This document shows positions 43,055-51,897 of a stretch of DNA of 54,020 nucleotides, one piece after another. Both the position numbers and the translations under genes were made by a program. The notes beneath the pieces were generated by a model that had not been told where the DNA came from, searched no databases, and saw only the letters and a list, made by a program, of their open reading frames with translations. The DNA lies in contig CAJUQV010000016.1 of assembly GCA_910588335.1 (NCBI GenBank), positions 1 to 54,020 of the forward strand. The letters are read 5' to 3'. This stretch comes from an uncultured Ruminiclostridium sp. (GTDB lineage: Bacteria; Bacillota; Clostridia; Oscillospirales; Ruminococcaceae). The first letter of the stretch is position 1. Every line of letters starts with the position of its first letter.

Positions 43055-44983
43055 TTAGCTTTTAGGCAGCTCCCCGGCCGCCAAATAGGCTTTGTTCTCC
43101 CTGTCGATAAACTCCAAAAACTCTTTTTCGGGGAGCGGCTTTGAAAAATAATAGCCTTGGATATAGTTTATTCCCATTTCTTTCATCACCTTATACTGCT
43201 CCTCGGTTTCTATGCCTTCCGAAACGATTTTCAGGTTCATTCCCTGTATCATATTTGTGGCGGCGTCCATTATATATTTGGTTTTTCCGCTTTCAAAATA
43301 CGCGTTGGTCATGCCCTTGTCAAATTTCACGATTTCGACGGGCATATCCGCAATATAGTCCAGATTTGACTGACCCGTGCCGAAATCGTCCAGCGAAAAG
43401 TTCACCCCGTATTTCATAAGCTCCTTCATGTTTTCCAGAAGTACTTTTTTTGCGCTTGTGGAAGCGGATTCAGTTATTTCAAGATTTATTCGGTCGGAAT
43501 TTACGCCGTATTCTTCCATTATGGCAATGTAATCCTTCGCCAGATGGCCGTAAGCGCACTGCACCATGGATAAATTTACCTCGATATACTTTATTCCGTA
43601 CTTATCAAGCGAATTTTCGCTGAGAAAGCGGCACACCTTTCTGAATACCGTTTCTCCCACCTGCAATATGGAGCCGTTTCTTTCCGCGATTTCTATAAAG
43701 CTGCCGGGAGGGATAAGGAATCCGTCCTCGTCGCGTATTCTCACCAGAGCCTCGGCGGAAGTAAAGCGGTGCTGTTTTGTGGAAAAAATTGGCTGATACC
43801 ATACCTCAAGACGATCGTTTTTCAGCGCTTCCGTAATAAGCTTTTCCGTTTCCTTTTCCTCGCGCAGTTTTGCGGCAAGCTCTCCGCTCACTTTAATAAA
43901 ATTGTTTTCGCCCGCTTCTCCGCCGTTCTGCTTTACATAGCGGATAAGGTACAAAAGATCCTCCGCGTCTTTGGCGAGGGATGAATCGGCAAGATATATC
44001 CAATATGGGTTTACCATTATTCCCCTGTTTTTGCTCCAACCCGTTTCAAAGCGTTCGCGGACAGCCTTCACTATATCTTCGGCCTTTTCTCTTTCGGGGA
44101 ATATCAGCAGTATTTCCGTTCCCGTATTTTTGAAAACATAAACGTTCGGAATTGAGGAAAGATAATTTACCGCTTCCGCTATCACCTCTCTTTCAAGGTC
44201 GGTCCGCATATTCTTGAAGGACGTGTGCTCCAATACAATGGCCAAGGCGGCAAAGGGTACGTCAAAGTCGTAAAGCTGTTTTGTGTACTGCAAAAAAGCT
44301 CCGTGGTTAAACAGTCCCGTCTGTCTGTCTATATTGTTGCCGGGATTTTCCAGTACGATGTACAGCACCAGTATTCCGAGCACTCCCGCGAATCCCACCA
44401 AAAGCATTTTCGGGAAGAAAAGCTGAATCAACGCCGCGGCCATCCATATCCCAAGCCACATCAGAACCGACATTCTTTTTCCCGCCGTAAGCTTCCCCTT
44501 CTCCCTTATCATCTTTACAACCGTTTGTATAAAGGTAAGGAACGCAAAAATGTAGGTAGCGTAAGCGGAAGGCCCATACGAATATAAAACTCCTTCCGTT
44601 TTATCGGAATAAGTATAAATAGGAAGAATTAAAATCAAGACGGACGTTGCCAGAGCGAAAACGCCGTATCCTGACATTTTTCTTCTGTATGAGTCTTTAT
44701 CCGTATATAAGTCGGTGCAGATGTAAAGCAGGGCGAAGAAGCTCTGCCCCAGCAAGGTTACCAGATAGATTTTGCAAACAAGGTTCACCAAAAAAACGGG
44801 AAGACTGTCTTTAAAGCTTATGGCCACACAGGAAAGTATATCGGCGAAAACGCTTATGATGGTCATTACAAATGCCCTCATAAAAGCCTTTTCCGTTCTA
44901 AGCTTTATTGTTTTCTGTTTTTTGTACAGAAACATCAGAATGATCGTCAGCAGCAATCCGCAGCACTGAACTTGTATCGGCAT
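43055..44983 (-). CDS. Membrane c-di-GMP phosphodiesterase (degenerate GGDEF plus EAL)
   Basis: A 642-residue protein. Six to seven N-terminal transmembrane helices (about 5-210) are followed by a GGDEF-like domain (about 215-345), where the active loop reads NTGTEILLIF instead of GGDEF, so it is not a cyclase. The EAL domain (about 375-630) is intact: SAEALVRI, NLSMVQ, LEITES, LDDFGTGQSNLDYI, VKFDKGM, SEGIETEEQ and QGYYFSKP. It should hydrolyse c-di-GMP, tuned by the membrane part. A family-2 MITE sits against its stop codon, so the last residues may have been altered by insertion. Confidence 0.93.
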   Translation of the reverse strand: MPIQVQCCGLLLTIILMFLYKKQKTIKLRTEKAFMRAFVMTIISVFADILSCVAISFKDSLPVFLVNLVCKIYLVTLLGQSFFALLYICTDLYTDKDSYRRKMSGYGVFALATSVLILILPIYTYSDKTEGVLYSYGPSAYATYIFAFLTFIQTVVKMIREKGKLTAGKRMSVLMWLGIWMAAALIQLFFPKMLLVGFAGVLGILVLYIVLENPGNNIDRQTGLFNHGAFLQYTKQLYDFDVPFAALAIVLEHTSFKNMRTDLEREVIAEAVNYLSSIPNVYVFKNTGTEILLIFPEREKAEDIVKAVRERFETGWSKNRGIMVNPYWIYLADSSLAKDAEDLLYLIRYVKQNGGEAGENNFIKVSGELAAKLREEKETEKLITEALKNDRLEVWYQPIFSTKQHRFTSAEALVRIRDEDGFLIPPGSFIEIAERNGSILQVGETVFRKVCRFLSENSLDKYGIKYIEVNLSMVQCAYGHLAKDYIAIMEEYGVNSDRINLEITESASTSAKKVLLENMKELMKYGVNFSLDDFGTGQSNLDYIADMPVEIVKFDKGMTNAYFESGKTKYIMDAATNMIQGMNLKIVSEGIETEEQYKVMKEMGINYIQGYYFSKPLPEKEFLEFIDRENKAYLAAGELPKS

Positions 44984-45235
44984 ATAAAATTTTCACCTTA
45001 TTTCTTAACGGATATGAGTCGATAAATAACCTAATTATAAAGATTATACATTTTTTTCCTTTGTTTGTCAAGATTAAGCAATGAAAGCTTTGCTTAAACA
45101 AAAGATATAAAAACCGTTGCCTGATAGGCAAGAGATATTTGGCGGCGGTTATATGAATTTATTTGCCTTTTCCCTTTTCTTTTCACAAAAATATCGGATA
45201 AAATTTTAACGAAAAGCAATTAAATAGATTTTTTC

Positions 45236-45264
45236 TTGCAAAACCCGTAAACTTGTGCTATAAT
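45236..45264 (+). promoter_or_regulatory. Promoter of glmS
   Basis: TTGCAA (45236-45241), 17-bp spacer, TATAAT (45259-45264). Transcription would begin about 360 bases before the glmS start codon. Confidence 0.7.
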
Positions 45265-45270
45265 AATTTC

Positions 45271-45632
45271 ATATGATTCAGAACCCGTTCACATTAGGAA
45301 TTGGTACTGAGAACATGTTCTTATAGGATAAGCACACATCTTTTCGGCGGATTTTGTCGTTTATAAAGATTTCGGCGCGACTTTTTTAAGCCGCAGGGGC
45401 TTATGGCTGCATTTGTCTTGTCCTCGGCAAAGTTGCTTGAAAATCTATGCAAGCCACATGCGGACAAGCCGATAAACATCGGGGCGATTTGAAATAAAAC
45501 GGCGTTTTGACGCAAAAAACGTAAAAACGGGAAATTTTGCATATAATTAAACACGGCAGATTTTAAGGCGGATATTATTCGGATTCAACTTCGGTTATCT
45601 GTCGGGTAAAATTTTAAAGGAAGGTATTTTAT
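45271..45632 (+). other. Long structured glmS leader (no glmS ribozyme seen)
   Basis: The 360-base leader contains an imperfect large hairpin. CTTGTCC (45417-45423) pairs with GGACAAG (45462-45468), and GCTTG (45435-45439) pairs with CAAGC (45450-45454) inside it. Palindromic TTCGGCGGATTTTGTCG-type sequence lies before it. I looked for the conserved AGCGCCAGAAC core of the glmS ribozyme and did not find it. It is either a different regulatory RNA or an inserted hairpin repeat. Confidence 0.4.
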
Positions 45633-47456
45633 ATGTGCGGAATAGTTGGATGCGTGGGAGAAAAGCCTTGTGAGGATTTTCTTGTTAACGCTTTGAAAAA
45701 TCTTGAGTACCGCGGATATGATTCCGCCGGTATCGCCGTTTTTGAGGGCGAAAAAATAAAGACGGTAAAAGCTAAGGGTTCCATAGGAAACGGCCTTGTA
45801 CCGCGATTGGAGGCCGAGGGACCGCTTAAAGCCGTGGCGGGAATAGGACATACGCGTTGGGCGACCCACGGCGAACCCTCGGATATCAACGCTCACCCTC
45901 AGGGAAACGCAAGGGTCAGCGTAGTGCACAACGGAATTATAGAAAATTACAGGAAAATAAAAAAATTTCTTATGGGAAAAGGCTATTCCTTTGAAAGCCA
46001 GACCGATACCGAATCCGTGGCGAAGCTTCTCGATTATGATTACAACGGAAACCCGATAGAAACCATTTCCACGGTTATATCGCAGTTGGAAGGCGCTTAT
46101 TCCCTCGGAATCATTTTCCGCGAACATAAAAACAAAGTCTATGCGGTGCGCAGGGAATGTCCCCTTATCATAGGCATAGGAAAGGGCGAAATGTATATCG
46201 CTTCCGATATGACCGCCATATTGGAGTACACAAAGGAGTATTACACCCCCGAAGCGGGAGAAATAGCCGAGGTAACAAAGGACGGAGTCACTTTTTACGA
46301 TATTCACGGCAACGTGGTCGAAAAAGAGGTACAGATCGCGGAATGGGACGTTACTGCCGCCCAGAAAGGCGGTTATGAGCATTTTATGCTTAAGGAGATA
46401 CACGAACAGCCCACCGCACTCAAAAATACCGTTACTCCCCGTATTTCGGACGGTATCCCGTCTTTCGAGGAGTGCGGGCTTACCGACGATATGCTCAGAA
46501 ATTATAAGAATATTTACATTGTGGGCTGCGGCTCCGCGATGCATGCCGGCATGGTGGGAAAATATGTCATAGAGGATATAGCCCGTATCCCCGTAACGGT
46601 GGATATCGCCTCGGAATTTAAATACAGAAAGCCGCTTTTAACAAAAGACGACCTGCTGATCATTATCTCGCAGTCGGGAGAAACCGCCGACACCCTTTCC
46701 GTACTTAAGTTAGGAAAGGAAATAGGGGCGGACACCTTGGCGGCGGTAAACGTGGCGGGAAGCTCTATCGACCGTGAAGCGAAAATGTCCGTGAAAACAT
46801 TGGCGGGTCCCGAAATCAGCGTTTGCTCCACAAAGGCTTATATGGTTCAGTGCGCCTTTATGTATATGTTCGCTTTCCGGCTTGCCTATGCGAGGGGGAG
46901 CATAAACAAAGAGAAATGCACGGAATATACCGAAAAACTCCTTGGCATACCGGAGCTTATAGAGGAATGTATACAGCGCAAGGAGCAGTATCAGAGGGTG
47001 GCGTCAAAGTTAGTGAACGCTTCCAGCCTTTTGTATATCGGACGCGGCCTCGATTATGCCTTAAGCATGGAGGGCAGCCTTAAGCTTAAGGAAATAAGCT
47101 ATATTCATTCGGAAAGCTATGCGGGCGGGGAACTTAAGCACGGCACTATCTCGCTTGTTGACGAGGAAATGCCTGTCATTGCCGTTGCGACGCAGACCGC
47201 ATTGTACCCCAAAACCGCCAGCAATGTGGAGCAGGTGAAATCGAGGGGAGCAAAAACTGTGGTTATATGCCGTGACAGCACCGATGTAAATCAAAATATA
47301 GCCGATTATATAATAAGGCTGCCCGAAACCGACGATCTGCTCATGCCATTGGTAACGGCGGTTCCCTTGCAGCTTTTGGCTTATTATACCGCTCTGGACA
47401 GACAGTGCTCGATAGATAAGCCCAGAAATCTTGCAAAATCGGTTACAGTAGAATGA
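45633..47456 (+). CDS. glmS: Glutamine--fructose-6-phosphate aminotransferase
   Basis: A 607-residue enzyme making glucosamine-6-phosphate, the first step of cell-wall amino-sugar synthesis. The N-terminal nucleophile Cys2 is in MCGIVGCVG, followed by the glutaminase residues TRWATHGEPS, HNGIIENY and QTDTESV. Two SIS domains follow (GCGSAMHAG, ISQSGETADTL, YIGRGLDYALSMEGSLKLKE) and the C-terminal NLAKSVTVE. Length is standard. AAGGAAGG is upstream. First gene of a three-gene transcript. Confidence 0.97.
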   Translation: MCGIVGCVGEKPCEDFLVNALKNLEYRGYDSAGIAVFEGEKIKTVKAKGSIGNGLVPRLEAEGPLKAVAGIGHTRWATHGEPSDINAHPQGNARVSVVHNGIIENYRKIKKFLMGKGYSFESQTDTESVAKLLDYDYNGNPIETISTVISQLEGAYSLGIIFREHKNKVYAVRRECPLIIGIGKGEMYIASDMTAILEYTKEYYTPEAGEIAEVTKDGVTFYDIHGNVVEKEVQIAEWDVTAAQKGGYEHFMLKEIHEQPTALKNTVTPRISDGIPSFEECGLTDDMLRNYKNIYIVGCGSAMHAGMVGKYVIEDIARIPVTVDIASEFKYRKPLLTKDDLLIIISQSGETADTLSVLKLGKEIGADTLAAVNVAGSSIDREAKMSVKTLAGPEISVCSTKAYMVQCAFMYMFAFRLAYARGSINKEKCTEYTEKLLGIPELIEECIQRKEQYQRVASKLVNASSLLYIGRGLDYALSMEGSLKLKEISYIHSESYAGGELKHGTISLVDEEMPVIAVATQTALYPKTASNVEQVKSRGAKTVVICRDSTDVNQNIADYIIRLPETDDLLMPLVTAVPLQLLAYYTALDRQCSIDKPRNLAKSVTVE

Positions 47457-47489
47457 TATAAACAATATACAGGAAAGAAACGGTTGTGT

Positions 47490-48563
47490 ATGGAATCTGA
47501 AAGAAGACCCGAAAGCGTTTGGAAAAGGCTTAAGGAAGCCGAAAAGCCCATTGTTATGTACGGTATGGGCGACGGGGCGGAAAAAATAATGAAGGTCATG
47601 GACAATATGGGGATTAAACCGAAGGAGTTTATGGCCAGCGACGAGTTTGTGCGCGGACACAGCTTTTTGGGCTATCAGGTAAAAAAGCTGTCGGAAATAC
47701 AGGCGCTTTATGAGGATTTCATAATAGTGGTCTGCTTCGGCAGCAACCTCCCTTCGGTTACATCGCGTCTTTATGAGCTGTCGGAAAAATACGAGCTTTA
47801 CGCCCCCGACGTTCCAGTGGTAGGGGAGGATATATTTGACGAGGTTTATGCAAAAGAGCATGAAGCAGAGCTTAAAAAAGTGCGTAAGCTATTGGCGGAC
47901 GAGAAATCAAAAGAGGTTTTTGACTCCCTGATAAATTATAAGCTAAGCGGGGACATAGGCCTGCTTAAATCCTGTGAAACTCCTTTGGAGGAAGCGGAGT
48001 CCCTGCTGAAAATAGGTAAGGAAGAGACATATGTGGATCTGGGCGCTTATAACGGCGATACGGTGGAGCGATTTTTAAGGCTTACCAATAAGGAGTTTGC
48101 GGAAATCTACGCCGTTGAGCCGGATTATCGCAACTTTTCCCGTATGGTACGTCGCAACTACGCTTTGGGGCGGGGAATATTTTACCCCGTAAATGCGGCG
48201 GCATGGAATGAAAACACACAGCTTATGTTCCGAAAAAGCGGCGGCCGCAATAGTTCCGCCTGCAATCAATACGGAAGAGGCGCGCAGGTTAAGGTGGAAG
48301 GCATAACCGTGGACAAAATGTTAGGGGAGAAAAAACCGACCCTTATTAAGATCGATGTGGAGGGCGCTGAGCGGGAGGCTTTGGAAGGGGCTTCGGAAGT
48401 AATATCAAAATACCGCCCGCGGCTTGTTCTCTCGGTGTATCACCGCACCTCGGATCTTTTCACCCTTCCGCTTCTCGTAAAGGAAATGAATTCCGGATAT
48501 AAGCTTTATTTAAGGCATCATCCGTATGTGCCCGCTTGGGATACCAATTTATATTGTATTTAA
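47490..48563 (+). CDS. FkbM-family methyltransferase with N-terminal Rossmann-like domain
   Basis: A 357-residue protein. The C-terminal half is an FkbM methyltransferase: TYVDLGAYNGDTVERFL (SAM motif), YAVEPDYRNFSRM and TLIKIDVEGAEREALEGA. The N-terminal ~120 residues contain PIVMYGMGDGAEKI, a nucleotide-sugar-epimerase-like fold common in surface-glycan enzymes. A TTG at 47484 is 9 bases after AGGA and may be the true start; ATG 47490 is 15 bases away. It follows glmS by 33 bases, so modification of a cell-surface sugar is plausible. Confidence 0.85.
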   Translation: MESERRPESVWKRLKEAEKPIVMYGMGDGAEKIMKVMDNMGIKPKEFMASDEFVRGHSFLGYQVKKLSEIQALYEDFIIVVCFGSNLPSVTSRLYELSEKYELYAPDVPVVGEDIFDEVYAKEHEAELKKVRKLLADEKSKEVFDSLINYKLSGDIGLLKSCETPLEEAESLLKIGKEETYVDLGAYNGDTVERFLRLTNKEFAEIYAVEPDYRNFSRMVRRNYALGRGIFYPVNAAAWNENTQLMFRKSGGRNSSACNQYGRGAQVKVEGITVDKMLGEKKPTLIKIDVEGAEREALEGASEVISKYRPRLVLSVYHRTSDLFTLPLLVKEMNSGYKLYLRHHPYVPAWDTNLYCI

Positions 48564-48572
48564 GGAGCCGTC

Positions 48573-49325
48573 ATGAAAAAAATAACAATTATTTTGCTGA
48601 TATTTCTTGTTTTGGGAGTAGTGGGCGGAGTGGTATTTTTCGCGTATGAAAGCGGCGATATAACCTATGTATGCGATTACACGGAGCTCAGTTCTTCTCC
48701 CACCGTCTCGGCGATGGTTGCGAAAAGACTTTACAGTTCAAGCATTGATCCCGAAAAAATGGAGGAGCTTTCCTCCACGCTTCTTACCACCGCGTTTACC
48801 GAGGACGAGCTGTTAGAGGCGGCGCTTAAATCGGGCAAGCCCGAATTTTACCCTTGGTTTTCTTTTCAAATAACGAGAAAAACCGATCAGAACCGAACAA
48901 TCTTGGAGGGACAGCAGGGTCAGACTCTTTTTGACGGGCAGACGTCATCCAGATATCGAGTTGAAAACCTGCGTATGGAAATGACGTCCGAATCCGCTAT
49001 CAATGCCGACGAATCAATAATTTTCTCGGCGGACGGGATCAGCGATGAAAGTCACAGAGTAGTGCCTTTAGTGGCGGAGGACGGAAGCAGCCTTGCGGTT
49101 TTTCTGGACAAGGCCGGCGCATATGACATCTCTCTGGAGGGCGGTTCGGGTACCGTTATGGTTCAGTATACTTATGACATAGTTACCAATGACGCGCTTA
49201 TCAGCCGCACCATCATGAAGGATCAGCTCATACAGTTTTACATAACCATAACCTTAGGAGAAGGCAGCAACGTTTCCGCCACATATGAGGTTGTGGACGC
49301 CTATCAGATAAGCGACGTTTATTAA
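48573..49325 (+). CDS. Membrane-anchored or secreted protein, unknown
   Basis: A 250-residue protein with an N-terminal helix (ITIILLIFLVLGVVGGVVFF) and an extracytoplasmic beta-rich domain. AAGGAG is upstream of the ATG, nine bases after the FkbM stop. No family recognised. Position as third gene of the glmS transcript suggests an envelope role. Confidence 0.7.
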   Translation: MKKITIILLIFLVLGVVGGVVFFAYESGDITYVCDYTELSSSPTVSAMVAKRLYSSSIDPEKMEELSSTLLTTAFTEDELLEAALKSGKPEFYPWFSFQITRKTDQNRTILEGQQGQTLFDGQTSSRYRVENLRMEMTSESAINADESIIFSADGISDESHRVVPLVAEDGSSLAVFLDKAGAYDISLEGGSGTVMVQYTYDIVTNDALISRTIMKDQLIQFYITITLGEGSNVSATYEVVDAYQISDVY

Positions 49326-49390
49326 TTGAAAAAATTATTTAAAACTATTGACAAAAAAAACGCATCGGTATATAATATAAATGTAATCTA

Positions 49391-49634
49391 TTTCGGGGCG
49401 GAGTGAAATTCTCCACCGGCGGTAAAGTCCGCGAGCCCGTATTTTCCGGTTTTCCGAAACGCGGAAAATACGCGGTTGAATCGGTGAAATTCCGATACCG
49501 ACGGTATAGTCCGGATGAAAGAATCAGAGTGTTTAATTGCTATCCGATTAAGCATTTACGCCCCCGTTTTTACGGGGGCGCTGTTATTTTAACAAATTTG
49601 TTTAACAGCGCCCCGATAAATTCGGGGGTTTTTT
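49391..49634 (+). promoter_or_regulatory. FMN riboswitch (RFN element) with terminator/antiterminator platform
   Basis: The aptamer (49391-49527) has the conserved RFN blocks TCGGGGCGGAGTGAAATTC, CCGGCGGTAAAGTCCGCGAG, GGTGAAATTCCGATACCGAC and GGTATAGTCCGGATGAAAGA. Downstream CGCCCCCG/CGGGGGCG (49559-49580) forms hairpin 1. CCCCGA/TCGGGG plus TTTTTT (49611-49634) forms a terminator. GGGGCGCTGTTA (49575-49586) can instead pair with TAACAGCGCCCC (49603-49614), which would break both stems: an antiterminator. FMN binding should favour termination and shut off ribU. Confidence 0.95.
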
Positions 49635-49673
49635 CACCCAAAATCACACGGATTACAGAAAGGTGATTTTATT

Positions 49674-50291
49674 ATGTCAACAGCAGCAACAGAAAAAAGA
49701 AGAACCCCAGTAAACATCAGGAAGATAGCGGTAACCGCGGTATTGGCGGCAGCGGCGGCGGTGATACAGCTCCTTGAGATTCCCCTGCCCGCTCTTATTC
49801 CCGGATTTATTAAGCTGGACTTTTCCGAGCTTCCCGCTCTGATAGCTTCTTTTGTGGTGTCCCCTCTGGCGGGTATTCCCGTATGCCTGATAAAAAACAT
49901 TATCAAGCTGACCACCACAAGCTCTGCGGGAGTAGGCGAGCTTTGCAACTTCCTATTAGGTGTTGCCATGGTGGTGCCCGCCGGATTTATCTACAAGTAT
50001 AAAAAGACAAGGATAGGCGCTCTCATAGCTTGTCTTGCGGGATGTGTAATCAGCGCGGGGCTTAGTCTCTTTGTAAACTATTACATAAGCTACCCCGTTT
50101 ACTATCAGCTTTTAGCTCCCGAAGACGTGGTTCTGGGGCTATATCAGGTGATAAATCCAAATGTTAAAACCATCTGGGAAGCGCTTATTATCTTTAACAT
50201 ACCTTTTACCTTTATAAAAATGCTTATTGATTCGGTGATAACCTTTGCCGTTTATAAGCCGCTTTCAAACGCGCTTAAAAAGATTTGGTGA
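49674..50291 (+). CDS. ribU: Riboflavin transporter, ECF S-component RibU
   Basis: A 205-residue membrane protein with about six helices. The ALIPGFIKLDFSELPALIASF segment and GELCNFLLG are RibU hallmarks. It binds riboflavin and works with the shared ECF energising module (EcfA/A'/T), not encoded here. It is under the FMN riboswitch immediately upstream, which settles the substrate. The GTGATTTTATT leader gives an AAAGGTG site before the ATG. Confidence 0.95.
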   Translation: MSTAATEKRRTPVNIRKIAVTAVLAAAAAVIQLLEIPLPALIPGFIKLDFSELPALIASFVVSPLAGIPVCLIKNIIKLTTTSSAGVGELCNFLLGVAMVVPAGFIYKYKKTRIGALIACLAGCVISAGLSLFVNYYISYPVYYQLLAPEDVVLGLYQVINPNVKTIWEALIIFNIPFTFIKMLIDSVITFAVYKPLSNALKKIW

Positions 50292-50327
50292 CTTTTTCTG
50301 TCGGCATTCCTAAATCCGAAGTATAGC

Positions 50328-50487
50328 ATTGCTCCCCCAATTAACTCTTGAATTTTTCTGCTTGCCCGGCTGTCGAAATACTTCGTCAGAAATCCTTGAA
50401 ATATGCGCATATTCCTGCGGCTTTCTTCCTCGTCTTTCAACAGCCGTTAGGTGCATAAAGTCTTCAAGAGTTAATTGGGGGAGCAAT
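50328..50487. mobile_element. MITE-like element, family 2, copy 2
   Basis: 160 bp with 25-bp terminal inverted repeats (ATTGCTCCCCCAATTAACTC at the left end). Inverted relative to 42893-43054. Interior blocks such as TCCTTGAAATATGCGCATAT and GGCTTTCTTCCT are shared. No coding capacity. Confidence 0.9.
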
Positions 50488-50490
50488 AAT

Positions 50491-50531
50491 AAAAACAAGC
50501 AGCGATCCATAACGGAACGCTGCTTGTTTTT
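50491..50531. terminator. Bidirectional terminator
   Basis: AAAAACAAGCAGCG pairs with CGCTGCTTGTTTTT. It serves ribU and the convergent lysozyme gene. Confidence 0.9.
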
Positions 50532-50562
50532 ATATAACAGTCTGTCAAAATAATAAACGGTA

Positions 50563-51615
50563 TTATTTTCCCACCAAATAAAAATCCCCGGCTTGAATAA
50601 ATCCCACATTTCCGTCATAAGCGGCTTTTCTCACTGTTCCGCTCCTGCCGTTCCTGAATTCTCTGAAAACAATAAACCTTCCGTCTTCGGGTATTACCGT
50701 CAGAACGTTTTCGTTTTTAGGCGATTCCATAAGCTTGATTGCCTTTGCCGCCCGCGCTGTTTCTCCCTCCCAATAGGGAAAAACGGTGTTTTCATTTACC
50801 CATCCGTATACGTTGGAACCGTCTCCGATAAGATGTATGGGGTGAGCCGCGCCCTCCGCGATATTTGTCACCTGCGCCGCTCCTGCGGTACGCACGTTTC
50901 CCACCGGGGTTTCCGATTCCGCGCCCGGATAATGCCGGCCGCCGCTGAATAATACCATATCGCCTATATTCGGTTCAAAGTCTTCTTTTGTGTCTCCCCA
51001 CTGCCCGTTTGCCGCAATAATTGCGGGATAGTCCACATAGCAAATATCACAGTCCACTTTTTCTCCGCTGCCGAATATACGTTCCGCTCCCCACTGCCAC
51101 ATTTTCTGTCCAAAATTGTATCTGCTGGGGACATTGGGGTCGTTGGTCCAGTGGGCAAGCCACAAATCGTATTTATCCAGAATTTTATCCTTATTAAGAT
51201 TATTTTCCAATACCGACGGATTGGAGTAAAGTCCGCCGCGGTAGTTTGCTTTATCGACCGTATCCAGAAACGACAGTGCAACGTTGGTAAGCTTTGTTTT
51301 GGATAAGCTCAATACCTTCTGATCTTCAATGTCGTAAAAGATCGGATAGGTAAGCCTGTACGGTCTTATAAGATTGATTGCATATTCCGCTTCCTTCTTG
51401 GCTTCGGACGGCGTTTTTGCGGTGCAGTAACAGTATACCCCCACGTTAAGTCCAGCCGAAACCGCATTTTTTATATGCGACTCGAACATATCGTCAGTTT
51501 TTTGACGGTATCCCGTTCTTATAATTGCAAAGCTTACGCCGCCCTCTTTTATTTTTTTAAAGTCAAGTTTTTTGTTTGCGTATGATATATCAATTCCGTA
51601 TCTTTGAATATTCAT
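50563..51615 (-). CDS. GH25 (Chalaropsis-type) lysozyme with C-terminal SH3-like repeats
   Basis: A 350-residue muramidase. Catalytic Asp in YGIDISYANKKLDF near residue 9 and the Asp/Glu pair in YPIFYDIED (about 97) are present, with the GH25 end motif MWQWGAE (about 172). The last ~130 residues look like two SH3-type wall-binding units (PNIGDMVLFSGGRHYPG; GSNVYGWVNEN). There is no signal peptide, as in phage endolysins or lysozymes exported by a holin or other route. No phage genes adjoin, so it may be a domesticated endolysin. Confidence 0.92.
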   Translation of the reverse strand: MNIQRYGIDISYANKKLDFKKIKEGGVSFAIIRTGYRQKTDDMFESHIKNAVSAGLNVGVYCYCTAKTPSEAKKEAEYAINLIRPYRLTYPIFYDIEDQKVLSLSKTKLTNVALSFLDTVDKANYRGGLYSNPSVLENNLNKDKILDKYDLWLAHWTNDPNVPSRYNFGQKMWQWGAERIFGSGEKVDCDICYVDYPAIIAANGQWGDTKEDFEPNIGDMVLFSGGRHYPGAESETPVGNVRTAGAAQVTNIAEGAAHPIHLIGDGSNVYGWVNENTVFPYWEGETARAAKAIKLMESPKNENVLTVIPEDGRFIVFREFRNGRSGTVRKAAYDGNVGFIQAGDFYLVGK

Positions 51616-51897
51616 ATATTATTCCCCTTTCATGTTATTTTTCACCAATTAGACACTTTTTTATCACTCCGCAAAAATAAACGTCAAGATATTTTTCACA
51701 ATACCAACATATAGTTGCAAGTGAGCCTAAAAATAAATATGCCTTTATTTTTCACACAATAAACATATAACCGTCAGACTTGTACAAAATGACGGTTTTA
51801 TATACTAAATATATGAATAAAAAGAGTAAAAAATACCACAAAAATAAAAGACGCGGTATTTATTTTCTAAAACCGTGTCAAGTAAAGATTAGTATCA
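51616..51897. other. AT-rich intergenic region with half hairpin repeat
   Basis: No gene recognised in 280 bases. At 51883-51897 AAAGATTAGTATCA is the end of a CTAATCTTT hairpin repeat that overlaps the TGA stop of the metallophosphoesterase gene (minus strand TGATACTAATCTTT), the same junction as at 24450. Confidence 0.55.

Noticed and set aside
45271..45632. glmS ribozyme
   Set aside because: Expected by context but the conserved core sequence is not found in the leader.
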